A program made the position numbers and the translations under genes. Shown piece by piece: positions 38,235 through 46,572 of a stretch of 57,677 nt of DNA. Numbering within the stretch: the first letter of the stretch is position 1; each line of letters begins with the position of its first letter. The notes beneath the pieces were generated by a model. It was not told the DNA's origin, ran no database searches, and saw only the letters and a list, made by a program, of their open reading frames with translations. The DNA comes from Candidatus Falkowiibacteriota bacterium (GTDB lineage Bacteria > Patescibacteriota > Patescibacteriia > Patescibacteriales > UBA12465): NCBI GenBank assembly GCA_003554785.1, contig PWHG01000057.1:1-57677 (forward strand), in the 5' to 3' direction.

Positions 38235-39149
38235 ATGTACGATTTAATAATCATTGGTGCAGGACCGGCTGGTCTCTCAGCCTCAATCTATGCAACTAGA
38301 CGAGAATTATCAACATTAATAGTTAGTCGAGAAATTGGTGGACAAATTATATGGGCAAATGAAATTGAAAATTATCCAGGTTTTAAAAATATAAGCAATT
38401 TTGATCTTATAATGCGCTTAAAAGAGCATGCTTTAGCTTTTGGAGCTCAATTAGCAGAAAAAGAAGTTGAAAAAGTAATCAAAAATTCTAATAATTCTTT
38501 TACAGTAGTAACAAATGATAATGAATATAAAGCCAAAACAATTATATTGTCACTAGGCTTAATTCCAAAACAGCTTAAAATATCCGGTGAAAATGACTTT
38601 AATGGTAAAGGAATCTCTTATTGTGCTAATTGTGATGGACCTTTTTATAGGAATAAAAGGGTGGCGGTTGTTGGCGGAGGAAACTCCGCTTTTGATGCAG
38701 CTGAAGTTATGTCTAAAATTGCTGAACAAGTTTATATTATTAATCGTTCAGAAAATTATAAAGCCTTTGAAGCACTTGTTAATAAAGTAAAAAAGATTGA
38801 AAATATTGAAATAATAAACAACGCAATCCCTAAGGAAGTAAATGGTAATAATAAAGTAGAAAAGCTAATATATACGGACAAAAATACTAATAAAGAGGGA
38901 GAATTAAGTCTTGATGGAATATTTATTGAAATTGGGCGAAAAGCTAACACAAAAATAGTTGATCATTTAATAGAAACTGATGATTTTGGGCAAATAATCG
39001 TAAATAAAGACAAAATGACAAAAACATCTGGTTTGTTTGCCGCTGGCGATGTAGTTAGTGGTAATTTTAAACAAATTCCAATCGCTAGTGGTCAAGGGAC
39101 TGAAGCTGCATTGGCTGCTTATCAGTTTATACAAGAAAATGAAAGCTAA
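38235..39149 (+). CDS. trxB: Thioredoxin reductase
   Basis: A flavoprotein that uses NADPH to reduce thioredoxin. The 304-residue product has the FAD motif GAGPAGLSAS (8-17), the redox pair C130/C133 in YCANCDGP, the NADPH motif VVGGGNSAFDAAE near 144-157 and the C-terminal FAAGDV. The thioredoxin partner is encoded with the CsoR/CstR-like repressor at 9.8 kb. Three palindromes lie upstream. The glycosyltransferase follows 24 nt later. Confidence 0.95.
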   Translation: MYDLIIIGAGPAGLSASIYATRRELSTLIVSREIGGQIIWANEIENYPGFKNISNFDLIMRLKEHALAFGAQLAEKEVEKVIKNSNNSFTVVTNDNEYKAKTIILSLGLIPKQLKISGENDFNGKGISYCANCDGPFYRNKRVAVVGGGNSAFDAAEVMSKIAEQVYIINRSENYKAFEALVNKVKKIENIEIINNAIPKEVNGNNKVEKLIYTDKNTNKEGELSLDGIFIEIGRKANTKIVDHLIETDDFGQIIVNKDKMTKTSGLFAAGDVVSGNFKQIPIASGQGTEAALAAYQFIQENES

Positions 39150-39173
39150 TTTTGGCTAATATTAAATAAATTT

Positions 39174-39881
39174 ATGATTTCTGTTATAATTCCTACTTTA
39201 AATGAAGAAAAAAAATTATCAAATATATTAAATGATCTCAAAAATCAAGATTTCCTAAATTATGAAGTGATTGTGTCAGATGGTAATTCTAAGGATAAAA
39301 CTCAATTTATAGCTAGACAAAATAATTGTAGATTAGTTGTTAGTGATATTAATAGCCCTGCCCATCAAAGAAATAAAGGAGTAGAAGAAGCAAAATACCT
39401 AAATTTATTATTTTTAGATGCAGATAGTCGAATTCCAAGAAATTTTTTAAAAAATGCTTACAATGAGTTTATAAAACGAGATTTAGGAGTTGCCAGCTTT
39501 TATTTACGTTTTAATTCAAAAAAGTTTATTTATAAAATATATAATTTTTTATATAATTCCTTTTGCTTTGTTTTTCAGTATTTTAAACCTCTGTCAGTTG
39601 GAGCAGCGATTATGGTAAAAAAAGAAAAACATAAAAAAATCAATGGTTTTGATGAAACAATTTATGTAGGGGAAGATCACGAATATGCTAGGCAAATTAA
39701 AAAAATTGCAAAATTTAGAATGTTAAAGTCCACTTTTTTTTATTTCTCCCCCAGACGTTGGGAAAAAGAAGGCCATATTAAATCACTTTTAAAAATATTT
39801 AAAATGTCACTGTATATGACCTTTTATGGACCAATTAGAAAAAAAATTGTTGATTATGAATTTGGAGATTTTAATAAATAA
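39174..39881 (+). CDS. Glycosyltransferase family 2 protein
   Basis: A 235-residue GT2-type transferase. The nucleotide-sugar motif SVIIPTLNEE (3-12) and DGNSKDKT, then the DxD-like LDADSR (about 82-87) are visible, and GEDHEYARQI near 165 fits the acceptor region. Two weak hydrophobic segments lie near 125-145 and 205. The gene lies 24 nt after trxB and its stop overlaps the terminator start. The substrate is unknown; envelope polysaccharide assembly is likely. Confidence 0.85.
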   Translation: MISVIIPTLNEEKKLSNILNDLKNQDFLNYEVIVSDGNSKDKTQFIARQNNCRLVVSDINSPAHQRNKGVEEAKYLNLLFLDADSRIPRNFLKNAYNEFIKRDLGVASFYLRFNSKKFIYKIYNFLYNSFCFVFQYFKPLSVGAAIMVKKEKHKKINGFDETIYVGEDHEYARQIKKIAKFRMLKSTFFYFSPRRWEKEGHIKSLLKIFKMSLYMTFYGPIRKKIVDYEFGDFNK

Positions 39882-39912
39882 AAAAACAGTCTAAATTTAG
39901 ACTGTTTTTTTA
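39880..39912. terminator. Bidirectional terminator
   Basis: A perfect palindrome around AACAGTCTAAATTTAGACTGTT with A- and T-runs on the two sides. It begins inside the glycosyltransferase stop codon and also ends the lgt-tRNA-Gly transcript on the minus strand. Confidence 0.9.
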
Positions 39913-39917
39913 TGATG

Positions 39918-39990
39918 AGCGGGTAAGCGGAATCGAACCGCCATCTTCAGCTTGGAAGGCTGACATAATAAACCATTATACGATACCCGC
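39918..39990 (-). tRNA. tRNA-Gly (TCC)
   Basis: A complete cloverleaf on the minus strand. The anticodon stem TCAGC/GCTGA encloses CTTCCAA, anticodon TCC; discriminator T; no CCA. It lies 18 nt downstream of the lgt stop and just before a terminator. Confidence 0.93.
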
Positions 39991-40008
39991 AGATAAAAAC
40001 ATTATATA

Positions 40009-40836
40009 TTAGTTATTTTTTCTAGTCAATTGTTTTTTAAAAATTGCTGTAAATAAAATTATTAATGCAAAAACAGCAGTTATTATAGAAAATATTTGTG
40101 GCCAGCGTAATATAAAAATTTCAGGCGTTGGATCAAGACGAATAAATTCAAGACTAAACCTTACTACTGAATATAAAAATAAATATATAGAAAAAATAAT
40201 TTTACCAAGATTATTAAGATTAATCTTATTCTTTAATTTAAAAATTAATATTAATAATATTATAAATGTAATTAAACTGCCTATACTTTCATATAAAAAA
40301 GTTGGGTGAAAATATTCATATTGAATAAATCCAGCTACTCGATTTTCAATACTTATGGGTATTGCCCATGGTAAGTTTGTAGGTAAGCCATATAATTCTT
40401 GATTAAACCAATTACCAAAACGACCAATAGCTTGACCAAGAGCAAGGCCAGGTGCAATAACTGCACTTAGTCGCCAAAAATTAAGATTTCTTCTTTTTGC
40501 AAAAAAATATAAATAAATTAAACCAAAAACTATAGCTCCATGAATTGCTAAACCACCCTCCCATATTTTAAAGATAGCTAATGGATTGGTAAAATAGTAA
40601 TTCCACTCTAAAAAGACTTCATATACTCTAGCACCAACAATTGCCCAAATAATTAACCAAAAAGCTAGATCATTTAAATCATCTTTTTTAAGTTGAAAAT
40701 ATTTTGATAGTTTTAAGATTAAAAAATAAGCAAGAGTAATTGCAATTGCAATTACTAGTCCATACCAATATAGAGTAATTGGTCCAATTTCCAGAAGTAT
40801 ATTTGATGGTTGCCAATTATGAAGAATGTGAAACAT
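40009..40836 (-). CDS. lgt: Prolipoprotein diacylglyceryl transferase
   Basis: Lgt attaches diacylglycerol to the lipobox cysteine of lipoproteins such as those at 7.4, 44.3 and 54.1 kb. The 275-residue product has seven transmembrane helices and the signature GRFGNWFNQELYG near 145-157. The gene is framed by tRNA-Leu, whose 3' end is 7 nt before the ATG, and tRNA-Gly 18 nt after the stop, so tRNA processing would cut out a nearly leaderless lgt mRNA. Confidence 0.95.
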   Translation of the reverse strand: MFHILHNWQPSNILLEIGPITLYWYGLVIAIAITLAYFLILKLSKYFQLKKDDLNDLAFWLIIWAIVGARVYEVFLEWNYYFTNPLAIFKIWEGGLAIHGAIVFGLIYLYFFAKRRNLNFWRLSAVIAPGLALGQAIGRFGNWFNQELYGLPTNLPWAIPISIENRVAGFIQYEYFHPTFLYESIGSLITFIILLILIFKLKNKINLNNLGKIIFSIYLFLYSVVRFSLEFIRLDPTPEIFILRWPQIFSIITAVFALIILFTAIFKKQLTRKNN

Positions 40837-40843
40837 AAATTTG

Positions 40844-40927
40844 TGCGAACGGAGAGACTCGAACTCTCACGGGTTTTACCCCACTTGGTCCTAAGCCAAG
40901 CGCGTCTACCAATTCCGCCACGTTCGC
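40844..40927 (-). tRNA. tRNA-Leu (TAG)
   Basis: A class II tRNA of 84 nt on the minus strand. GCGAACG pairs with CGTTCGC; the anticodon stem CTTGG/CCAAG encloses CTTAGGA, anticodon TAG. The long variable arm is present and no CCA is encoded. Its 3' end lies 7 nt before lgt. Confidence 0.93.
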
Positions 40928-41021
40928 ATTTACATTATTAGTTATAGCGTAAAATTAAATTTTAGTAAAGTCTAAAATTATGTTATAATATATAAAAATA
41001 AATATAATGTAATAAAAAAGT

Positions 41022-43436
41022 ATGAAAAAAAATAAAAAAAGAAATTTTATTAAATTTTTTAATCAGTTAAATAATAATAATGTAGCTTTAGTAGGAGGTA
41101 AAAACGCCTCTTTGGGGGAGATGTATCAAAAATTAACCAAGGAAGGAGTTTTAGTTCCAAATGGTTTTGCCACAACCTCAGAAGCCTTTAATTATTTCCT
41201 AGAAGAAGCCGGTCTTAAAGATAAAATTAAAAAAATATTATCAGATTTAAATATAAAAGATGTAAAAAATTTAATGTCTAAAGGTAAAAAAGTAAGAGAT
41301 CTTATATTAAAGGCTGATTTACCTAAAGACTTTGAGGAAGAAATTATTAAAGCTTATAGTAAACTATCTAAGGAAAATAAGGTTAAAAATGTTGATGTCG
41401 CAGTTAGATCAAGTGCTACCGCAGAAGACTTGCCAGACGCCTCTTTTGCTGGACAACAAGAAACCTTTTTAAATATTAAAGGAGAAAAGGAGCTATTATT
41501 AGCAGTAAAAAAATGTATTGCTTCTCTATATACCAATAGAGCGATCTCCTATCGTACTCACAGAGGTTTTGATCATTTTGCTGTCTCTCTTTCTGTGGGA
41601 ATACAAAAAATGGTGAGAGCTGATTTAGGCTCATCAGGAGTAATGTTTACGATTGATACTGAGTCAGGTTTTGATAAAGTTGTGATGATTAATTCAATTT
41701 ATGGTCTAGGAGAAAATATTGTTCAAGGTAGAGTAAATCCAGATGATTTTTATGTTTTTAAACCCACAATGTCTATTATCTCCAAAAATATTGGTTTAAA
41801 AAGTGAAAAGATGATTTATAATAAAGGTAAAAAAAGCGTTAAAAACATACCAGTTACTCATAAAGACAAAATTAAAGCTTCAATTAGTGATGAACAAGTA
41901 AAAACTTTAGCTAAGTGGGGGGTAATTATAGAGAAGCACTACAAACGTCCTATGGACATAGAATGGGCCCTAGATGGTAGAAATAATAAATTATATATAA
42001 CTCAAGCTAGACCAGAAACAGTCCAAAGTCAGGCAGATACTAATTATTTAGAAAGATATCATTTACCTAAAAAAAGTAAAGTTTTAGTTTCTGGTCAAAG
42101 TGTTGGCAGTAGAATTGGAAAAGGCGAAGTTAATCGAATAATGAGTGTAAAAGATATTCATGATTTTAAAGCCGGACAAGTTTTAGTAACCGACATGACT
42201 GATCCTGATTGGGAACCAATTATGAAAATTGCTTCTGCGATTGTAACTGATAAAGGAGGTAGAACTTGTCATGCTGCTATTGTTTCTCGGGAATTAGGTA
42301 TTCCATGTATCGTAGGAACAAATAATGCCACCAGAATTTTAAAAGGTAAACAAAAAGTAACAGTTAGTTGTGCTCAAGGAGAAGAAGGATATGTATATAA
42401 AGGTGAATTAGATTTTAAAGTTAAAAAAGATAATATTAAAAAATTACCTAAACCAAAAACAAAGATAATGATGAATGTGGGTGATCCAGATATTGCTTTT
42501 GCTAATGCAAAATTACCTAATGATGGTATAGGTCTAGCTCGTTTAGAATTTATAATTAACAACTACATTAAAATTCATCCATTAGCTTTAATTAATTATA
42601 AAAGATTAAAAAATAAAGTAGCTAAAAATAAAATAACTAAATTAACTGCTGGTTATAGCGATAAATCACAATATTTTGTTGATCGTTTAGCTTATGGAAT
42701 CGCGATGATTGCATCATCGGTATATCCTAAAGAAGCAATAGTCAGGTTGTCAGACTTTAAAACTAATGAATATGCTAATTTAATAGGAGGAACTGCTTTT
42801 GAACCAGAAGAAGCTAATCCAATGATTGGATGGCGAGGTGCAAGTCGGTATTATTCGCAAGAATTTATAAAAGCTTTTAGGTTAGAGTGTAAAGCGCTTA
42901 AAAAAGTTAGAGATGAAATGGGATTAAAAAATGTAAAAATAATGGTACCTTTTTGTCGAACTGTCGAGGAGGGAAAAATGGTCTTGAAAATTATGAATGA
43001 AGAAGGCTTAAAAAGAAAGAAAAACGGTTTAGAAATTTATGTTATGGCTGAATTACCGGTAAATATAATACTGGCAGAAGAATTTGCTCAAATATTTGAT
43101 GGGTTCTCAATTGGGTCAAATGATTTAACCCAATTAACTTTAGGAATAGATAGAGATACGGGACCAAATTTAAGTATAGTCGGTAAATCTAATGAAAAAA
43201 ATCAAGCGGTTAAAGAGTTGATAAGTCAATTAATCAAAAAAGCTAAGAAAAAGAAGAAGAAAGTAGGAATATGCGGACAAGCGCCAAGCGACTTTCCAGA
43301 CTTTGCAGAATTTTTAGTTAAAAACAATATTGACAGTATTTCCCTAATACCTGATTCAGTTTTAAAAACAATATTGACGGTTGATAAACAAGAAAAGAAA
43401 AATAAAAGTAAAAGTTTTCTGTCTCTATTTTTCTAA
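41022..43436 (+). CDS. ppsA: Phosphoenolpyruvate synthase
   Basis: Makes phosphoenolpyruvate from pyruvate and ATP. The 804-residue product has the N-terminal ATP-grasp domain (ALVGGKNASLGEM near 20; AVRSSATAEDLPDASFAGQQ near 127), the swivelling phosphohistidine domain with GGRTCHAAIVSRELGIPCIVGT, and the PEP-binding barrel with the catalytic Cys in GICGQAPSD near 748. The AT-rich upstream region has two TATAAT-like sequences. It gives a gluconeogenic or PEP-supplying step in a genome with few metabolic genes here. Confidence 0.95.
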   Translation: MKKNKKRNFIKFFNQLNNNNVALVGGKNASLGEMYQKLTKEGVLVPNGFATTSEAFNYFLEEAGLKDKIKKILSDLNIKDVKNLMSKGKKVRDLILKADLPKDFEEEIIKAYSKLSKENKVKNVDVAVRSSATAEDLPDASFAGQQETFLNIKGEKELLLAVKKCIASLYTNRAISYRTHRGFDHFAVSLSVGIQKMVRADLGSSGVMFTIDTESGFDKVVMINSIYGLGENIVQGRVNPDDFYVFKPTMSIISKNIGLKSEKMIYNKGKKSVKNIPVTHKDKIKASISDEQVKTLAKWGVIIEKHYKRPMDIEWALDGRNNKLYITQARPETVQSQADTNYLERYHLPKKSKVLVSGQSVGSRIGKGEVNRIMSVKDIHDFKAGQVLVTDMTDPDWEPIMKIASAIVTDKGGRTCHAAIVSRELGIPCIVGTNNATRILKGKQKVTVSCAQGEEGYVYKGELDFKVKKDNIKKLPKPKTKIMMNVGDPDIAFANAKLPNDGIGLARLEFIINNYIKIHPLALINYKRLKNKVAKNKITKLTAGYSDKSQYFVDRLAYGIAMIASSVYPKEAIVRLSDFKTNEYANLIGGTAFEPEEANPMIGWRGASRYYSQEFIKAFRLECKALKKVRDEMGLKNVKIMVPFCRTVEEGKMVLKIMNEEGLKRKKNGLEIYVMAELPVNIILAEEFAQIFDGFSIGSNDLTQLTLGIDRDTGPNLSIVGKSNEKNQAVKELISQLIKKAKKKKKKVGICGQAPSDFPDFAEFLVKNNIDSISLIPDSVLKTILTVDKQEKKNKSKSFLSLFF

Positions 43437-43453
43437 ATATAATTTAAGATAAC

Positions 43454-43483
43454 AAAAAATCCTGAGAAATATCAGGATTTTTT
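43454..43483. terminator. Bidirectional terminator
   Basis: AAAAAATCCTGA (43454-43465) pairs with TCAGGATTTTTT (43472-43483), loop GAAATA. It separates the convergent ppsA and 3D-domain genes. Confidence 0.9.
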
Positions 43484-43502
43484 ATTTTTAAAACTAAATA
43501 TA

Positions 43503-44126
43503 TTAGTTTATGTGTTGTACGATTTCAATTCTTGCTCGCCTTACACCAAACTCAATTGCATCTTGTTTTTCTAACATCCAAATATCAACTCTACTAGGAT
43601 ATCTTTTATTCATGCGGTCACGAACAATAAAAATTCTATCACCAAAAAGCTCAGGTATCTTTACTTTAGTGCCAAATTTCAAAAAGTTGGCTGCAATTGT
43701 GTCTTCAACTCCATGATTGCAAACATTAAAGCCATTAGCAGTAATACAGGGCTGATCATTGGTTTGCTCAGGTAGTGAATTATAAGCAGTAAGCGTATGA
43801 ACACTAGAGCTAATAATAATTTCTTCCTCAATTTTTTCATCAACAATTACCTCTTTCTCTTCAACAACCTCTTCTTTAGCTATAGCATAATGAGTATTTT
43901 CAAGATGATGGCTGTTTATATAGTTTAAAACAGATATATCAACCTGTTTGCTTTTAGATATACCAGCTAATTTAATATTATTTACTTCACTGGCAACAGC
44001 TTCATTAGCTAATTGAGGTGAAAAAAATAATAAAAATTGAAAAACACAAGCAATTACTAAAAATATAATCGATTGAGGTTTCCTTCCAAAAGGAATTACT
44101 TCTTCTAACATTTTTTCTATTTTCAT
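43503..44126 (-). CDS. Membrane-anchored 3D-domain protein (putative cell-wall hydrolase)
   Basis: A 207-residue protein. A transmembrane helix (about 18-36) anchors it, a Glu-rich linker (85-105) follows, and the C-terminal half (about 110-205) is a 3D domain, named for conserved Asp residues: LTAYNSLPEQT, ITANGFNVCNHG, FIVRDRMNKRYPSRVDIWM. In the RpfB/YabE/YorM groups this fold cleaves or binds peptidoglycan. It has a consensus promoter and a terminator-like hairpin in its leader. Confidence 0.8.
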   Translation of the reverse strand: MKIEKMLEEVIPFGRKPQSIIFLVIACVFQFLLFFSPQLANEAVASEVNNIKLAGISKSKQVDISVLNYINSHHLENTHYAIAKEEVVEEKEVIVDEKIEEEIIISSSVHTLTAYNSLPEQTNDQPCITANGFNVCNHGVEDTIAANFLKFGTKVKIPELFGDRIFIVRDRMNKRYPSRVDIWMLEKQDAIEFGVRRARIEIVQHIN

Positions 44127-44137
44127 ATTTTAAATAA

Positions 44138-44170
44138 AAAATCCCGCTATATTAACAAGCGGGGGATTTA
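44138..44170 (-). promoter_or_regulatory. Terminator-like hairpin in the 5' leader of the 3D-domain gene
   Basis: AATCCCGCT (44140-44148) pairs with AGCGGGGGATT region (44158-44168), and on the minus strand the stem is followed by TTTTTTATTT. It lies just 10 nt before the ATG at 44126 and within about 10 nt of the predicted start of transcription, so it may act as an attenuator or as a 5' stabilising hairpin. Confidence 0.55.
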
Positions 44171-44179
44171 TAACCTCAA

Positions 44180-44208
44180 TTTATAGCATTAAGTTTTAAA
44201 TATGTCAA
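44180..44208 (-). promoter_or_regulatory. Consensus promoter of the 3D-domain gene
   Basis: Minus strand TTGACA (44203-44208), a 17-nt spacer and TATAAA (44180-44185). It is one of the best sigma-70 promoters of the window. A DnaA-box-like TTTTCCACA lies next to it (44216-44224, complement). Confidence 0.8.
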
Positions 44209-44230
44209 CAATAATCTGTGGAAAACATTA

Positions 44231-44262
44231 TTGACATAAATAAAAAAAGATGATACTATAAT
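44231..44262 (+). promoter_or_regulatory. Promoter of the foreign-looking lipoprotein gene
   Basis: TTGACA (44231-44236) is followed by TACTAT at 17 nt (44254-44259) or TATAAT at 20 nt (44257-44262). A strong Shine-Dalgarno sequence AAAGGAGG follows near 44309-44316, rare in this window. Confidence 0.6.
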
Positions 44263-44323
44263 ATGATGTCAAAATCGTACATTTAAAATTAAAAAAAATA
44301 TTAACCAAAAAGGAGGACATATC

Positions 44324-45211
44324 ATGAAAAAGTCAGTAATTTTTTTAATCATTGCAATTGTGTTTATTACCACCTCATCTTGCCAAAGTTACAGGCGAGG
44401 CGTCCAGTTTCACTCCGGTGATAAAAATACCTCTGTTATTGATGACCAGATGTCTCTGACAGAGGAAAAGAAAACTGAGTATCAAATAGAACTCAGGAGG
44501 TTAAAAAGAGAAAGAGGCAACTTGATTAACTCAAGCAAAGACGAAAATCTCTCTGAAATAAAACGGCTGGAAAATGCAAAAAAAAGGCTGGAGCATCAAT
44601 TAAAAGATCTCCAAAACAACCCGCAAAAATTTGAGGGAGATCGCCTTTTGAGTGAAATTGAGGACTTAGAGTCTAAAATTTCACAAAAAGAAGAAAGACT
44701 TCAAAGCCTTTATGAATCAAGCAATTACCCGAGTGAGGCTAAGGTGCTTGACGAAAGGATTTCTGAAGTTGAAGATCTCTTGTTTGACCTTCAACTTGCT
44801 GAGGATAAAATGATTGTTCGTATGAACAGTCAAGACGAGCTTGACTATTTCCAGGGAGATATACGCAACGGTCAAGAGGCCGCCAATGCGTATATGCTCA
44901 TGAAATGGGTGTCTAGCGATGGTAATAAAATTAATGATTCTTCTCAAAGTAATTTTGAAGGGATAATTATTAATGAATACCATCAATCAGTAACCGCAGT
45001 AATAAAGCATAGTAATGGTTACAAAATACTTCTTAGACTAGAGCCTAAGTCTGAAGAGGTAATAAAATTACCTTTTCCAGGTGAGTACATATCATATTTT
45101 GAGGGTAACTTTGGCCGATCAAATTATGTCAGTCATAATGTTACTCCAACCGGAAAAGTATTAGCTAATGACAGAGAGTATGACTTTCTGTTAATTAAGC
45201 ATCGATACTAG
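44324..45211 (+). CDS. Coiled-coil lipoprotein with unusual base composition
   Basis: A 295-residue lipoprotein; the signal peptide ends in the lipobox TSSC (C20). Residues about 45-150 are a Lys/Glu-rich coiled coil, and the C-terminal part (160-295) is a mixed domain of unknown family (VTAVIKHSNGYKILLRLEPK). Codons such as CTC, CGG, AGG and GAG are more frequent than in neighbours, and an AAAGGAGG Shine-Dalgarno sequence precedes the start. Recent transfer is plausible. I do not recognise the family; a cell-surface role follows from the lipobox only. Confidence 0.6.
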   Translation: MKKSVIFLIIAIVFITTSSCQSYRRGVQFHSGDKNTSVIDDQMSLTEEKKTEYQIELRRLKRERGNLINSSKDENLSEIKRLENAKKRLEHQLKDLQNNPQKFEGDRLLSEIEDLESKISQKEERLQSLYESSNYPSEAKVLDERISEVEDLLFDLQLAEDKMIVRMNSQDELDYFQGDIRNGQEAANAYMLMKWVSSDGNKINDSSQSNFEGIIINEYHQSVTAVIKHSNGYKILLRLEPKSEEVIKLPFPGEYISYFEGNFGRSNYVSHNVTPTGKVLANDREYDFLLIKHRY

Positions 45212-45225
45212 ACGAGCAAAAAAAC

Positions 45226-45253
45226 AAAAGCGCTAAAAATATTTAGCGCTTTT
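45226..45253. terminator. Bidirectional terminator
   Basis: AAAAGCGCTAAA (45226-45237) pairs with TTTAGCGCTTTT (45242-45253). It lies between the lipoprotein (plus) and the end of the pilin array (minus). Confidence 0.9.
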
Positions 45254-45277
45254 TTTAAAATCTTTATATATTTTAAA

Positions 45278-45700
45278 TTATGGTCCTCCACTTGCTCCTC
45301 CTCCACTACCCATGCCAAATCCAGCAAACATCTCAAGTTGGTTGAATACAAACCAGGTAATCGCATAGGCAGCTAAGACTATAATTAACCCAATAACAGC
45401 ATCTTTTAGAGACTTTGAGGCTTTAGTAACTGTTTCTTGGTTTCCTCCAGCAGTCATCCATTTAAAGCCAGCTATAATAACTAAAATAAGGAAAATAGTT
45501 GCCAGGAATGATAAAACTAATTGAATTATAAAGCCAATAGTTACTCCAATTGGCACATTGCTAACCCCGGCTCCCTCTCTAACGTTTCCGACATGGCTAT
45601 CCATTATTTCCCCTAAACTACCATTACTTTCTGCCTTAAGAAATATTGTTGGAAAAAACAATATGTTTATAAAATAAAATAATTTAGCTAAAATTTTCAT
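45278..45700 (-). CDS. Pilin-like membrane protein 7 of the array, Gly-rich tail
   Basis: The last of seven tandem paralogues (140 residues). A signal-like helix (about 5-22), a soluble segment with SHVGNVREGAGVSN, helix 1 (about 53-80), the loop WMTAGGNQET (81-90), then helix 2 (about 101-119). It alone has a Gly/Ser-rich tail (GFGMGSGGGASGGP). The Trp-Met-Thr and Gly-Asn-x-Glu loop residues are shared with the others. Family: T4SS pilin/TrbC-like. Confidence 0.82.
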   Translation of the reverse strand: MKILAKLFYFINILFFPTIFLKAESNGSLGEIMDSHVGNVREGAGVSNVPIGVTIGFIIQLVLSFLATIFLILVIIAGFKWMTAGGNQETVTKASKSLKDAVIGLIIVLAAYAITWFVFNQLEMFAGFGMGSGGGASGGP

Positions 45701-45704
45701 ATAT

Positions 45705-46115
45705 TTAAATATTACTTAACCAAAGATTAACAATTATACCCCATATACCCCAAGAGCTAACTACTATGATAAGGCCTATAATTGCTTGGGTTAAAATGGA
45801 TTTTGCTTTAGCAACTTCTTCTTCGTTTCCTTGAGCAGTCATCCAGCGAATACCGGAATAAATAGATAAAGCAAGAAAGATAACTGATAAAAGACCTAAA
45901 ACGCCATTAATTAATAAAGCAACAGTATCCATAACTGTGTTAGTGTCAGTATCAGCACTATATGGACCATCATCACCAGAAGCAATATTTTCTAGAAAAG
46001 ACATAGGTCCTTGATTATCTGTTACTTCTTGCTGTCCAAAAACAAAAAACGGGAGGGTTAAAAAAATAATAATAATCAATAAGGCAAAAAAGTTGAGAGT
46101 GATTATGTTTTTCAT
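45705..46115 (-). CDS. Pilin-like membrane protein 6 of the array
   Basis: 136 residues. A signal helix (about 9-27, ending VFGQ), an acidic segment (28-62, DGPYSADTDTNT), helix 1 (about 63-88), the loop WMTAQGNEEEVAKAK (91-105) and helix 2 (about 111-130). It starts 6 nt after protein 5 and ends 4 nt before protein 7. Divergence from its neighbours outside the loop suggests separate roles rather than recent duplicates. Confidence 0.82.
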   Translation of the reverse strand: MKNIITLNFFALLIIIIFLTLPFFVFGQQEVTDNQGPMSFLENIASGDDGPYSADTDTNTVMDTVALLINGVLGLLSVIFLALSIYSGIRWMTAQGNEEEVAKAKSILTQAIIGLIIVVSSWGIWGIIVNLWLSNI

Positions 46116-46121
46116 AGTATG

Positions 46122-46568
46122 TTAAAATTGATTAATTATTTGTAAAATTAAAGCCCAAAAACCCCAAGAGACAGCGACAATAAAAATTCCAATAATACTT
46201 TGTTTTAAAGCTGACTTGGCTTTAGTAACTTGTTCTTCATTACCAGCAGCGGTCATCCAGCGAATACCGGAGATAATAGTTAAAATTACAAAAACAACTC
46301 CTAGTATTGAAAGTAGCGCGTTTATTAAAGTACTAACAATACCAGATAAAAGATCATCTTCTTCGACAGGATCAGTTTTAAAGCCACTTTCCTCAGCTAT
46401 TTCTTCAACGGTTGAGCCTTCCCCAAAAGAATCTTGTAAACTTCTTGTTTCATTTGTTTGATTTAGATCATCTTGATCTTCATTGTCTTGAGAAAAAGCA
46501 AGGATGGGAAAAAATAAAAAAAGACAAGAAAGTAGTGTTAAAATTATTTTTTTATTATTTTTAAACAT
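46122..46568 (-). CDS. Pilin-like membrane protein 5 of the array, long acidic ectodomain
   Basis: 148 residues, the longest of the array. The signal helix (about 7-25) is followed by an acidic stretch of about 45 residues (26-72), then helix 1 (about 76-102), the loop WMTAAGNEEQVTKAK (104-118) and helix 2 (about 124-141). The acidic segment is expected to be extracytoplasmic. It starts 4 nt after the gene before it. Confidence 0.82.
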   Translation of the reverse strand: MFKNNKKIILTLLSCLFLFFPILAFSQDNEDQDDLNQTNETRSLQDSFGEGSTVEEIAEESGFKTDPVEEDDLLSGIVSTLINALLSILGVVFVILTIISGIRWMTAAGNEEQVTKAKSALKQSIIGIFIVAVSWGFWALILQIINQF

Positions 46569-46572
46569 AAAG

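Noticed and set aside
44138-44170. c-di-AMP (ydaO) riboswitch upstream of the 3D-domain gene
   Set aside because: The predicted leader is only about 50 nt, too short for this aptamer; only the hairpin is supported.
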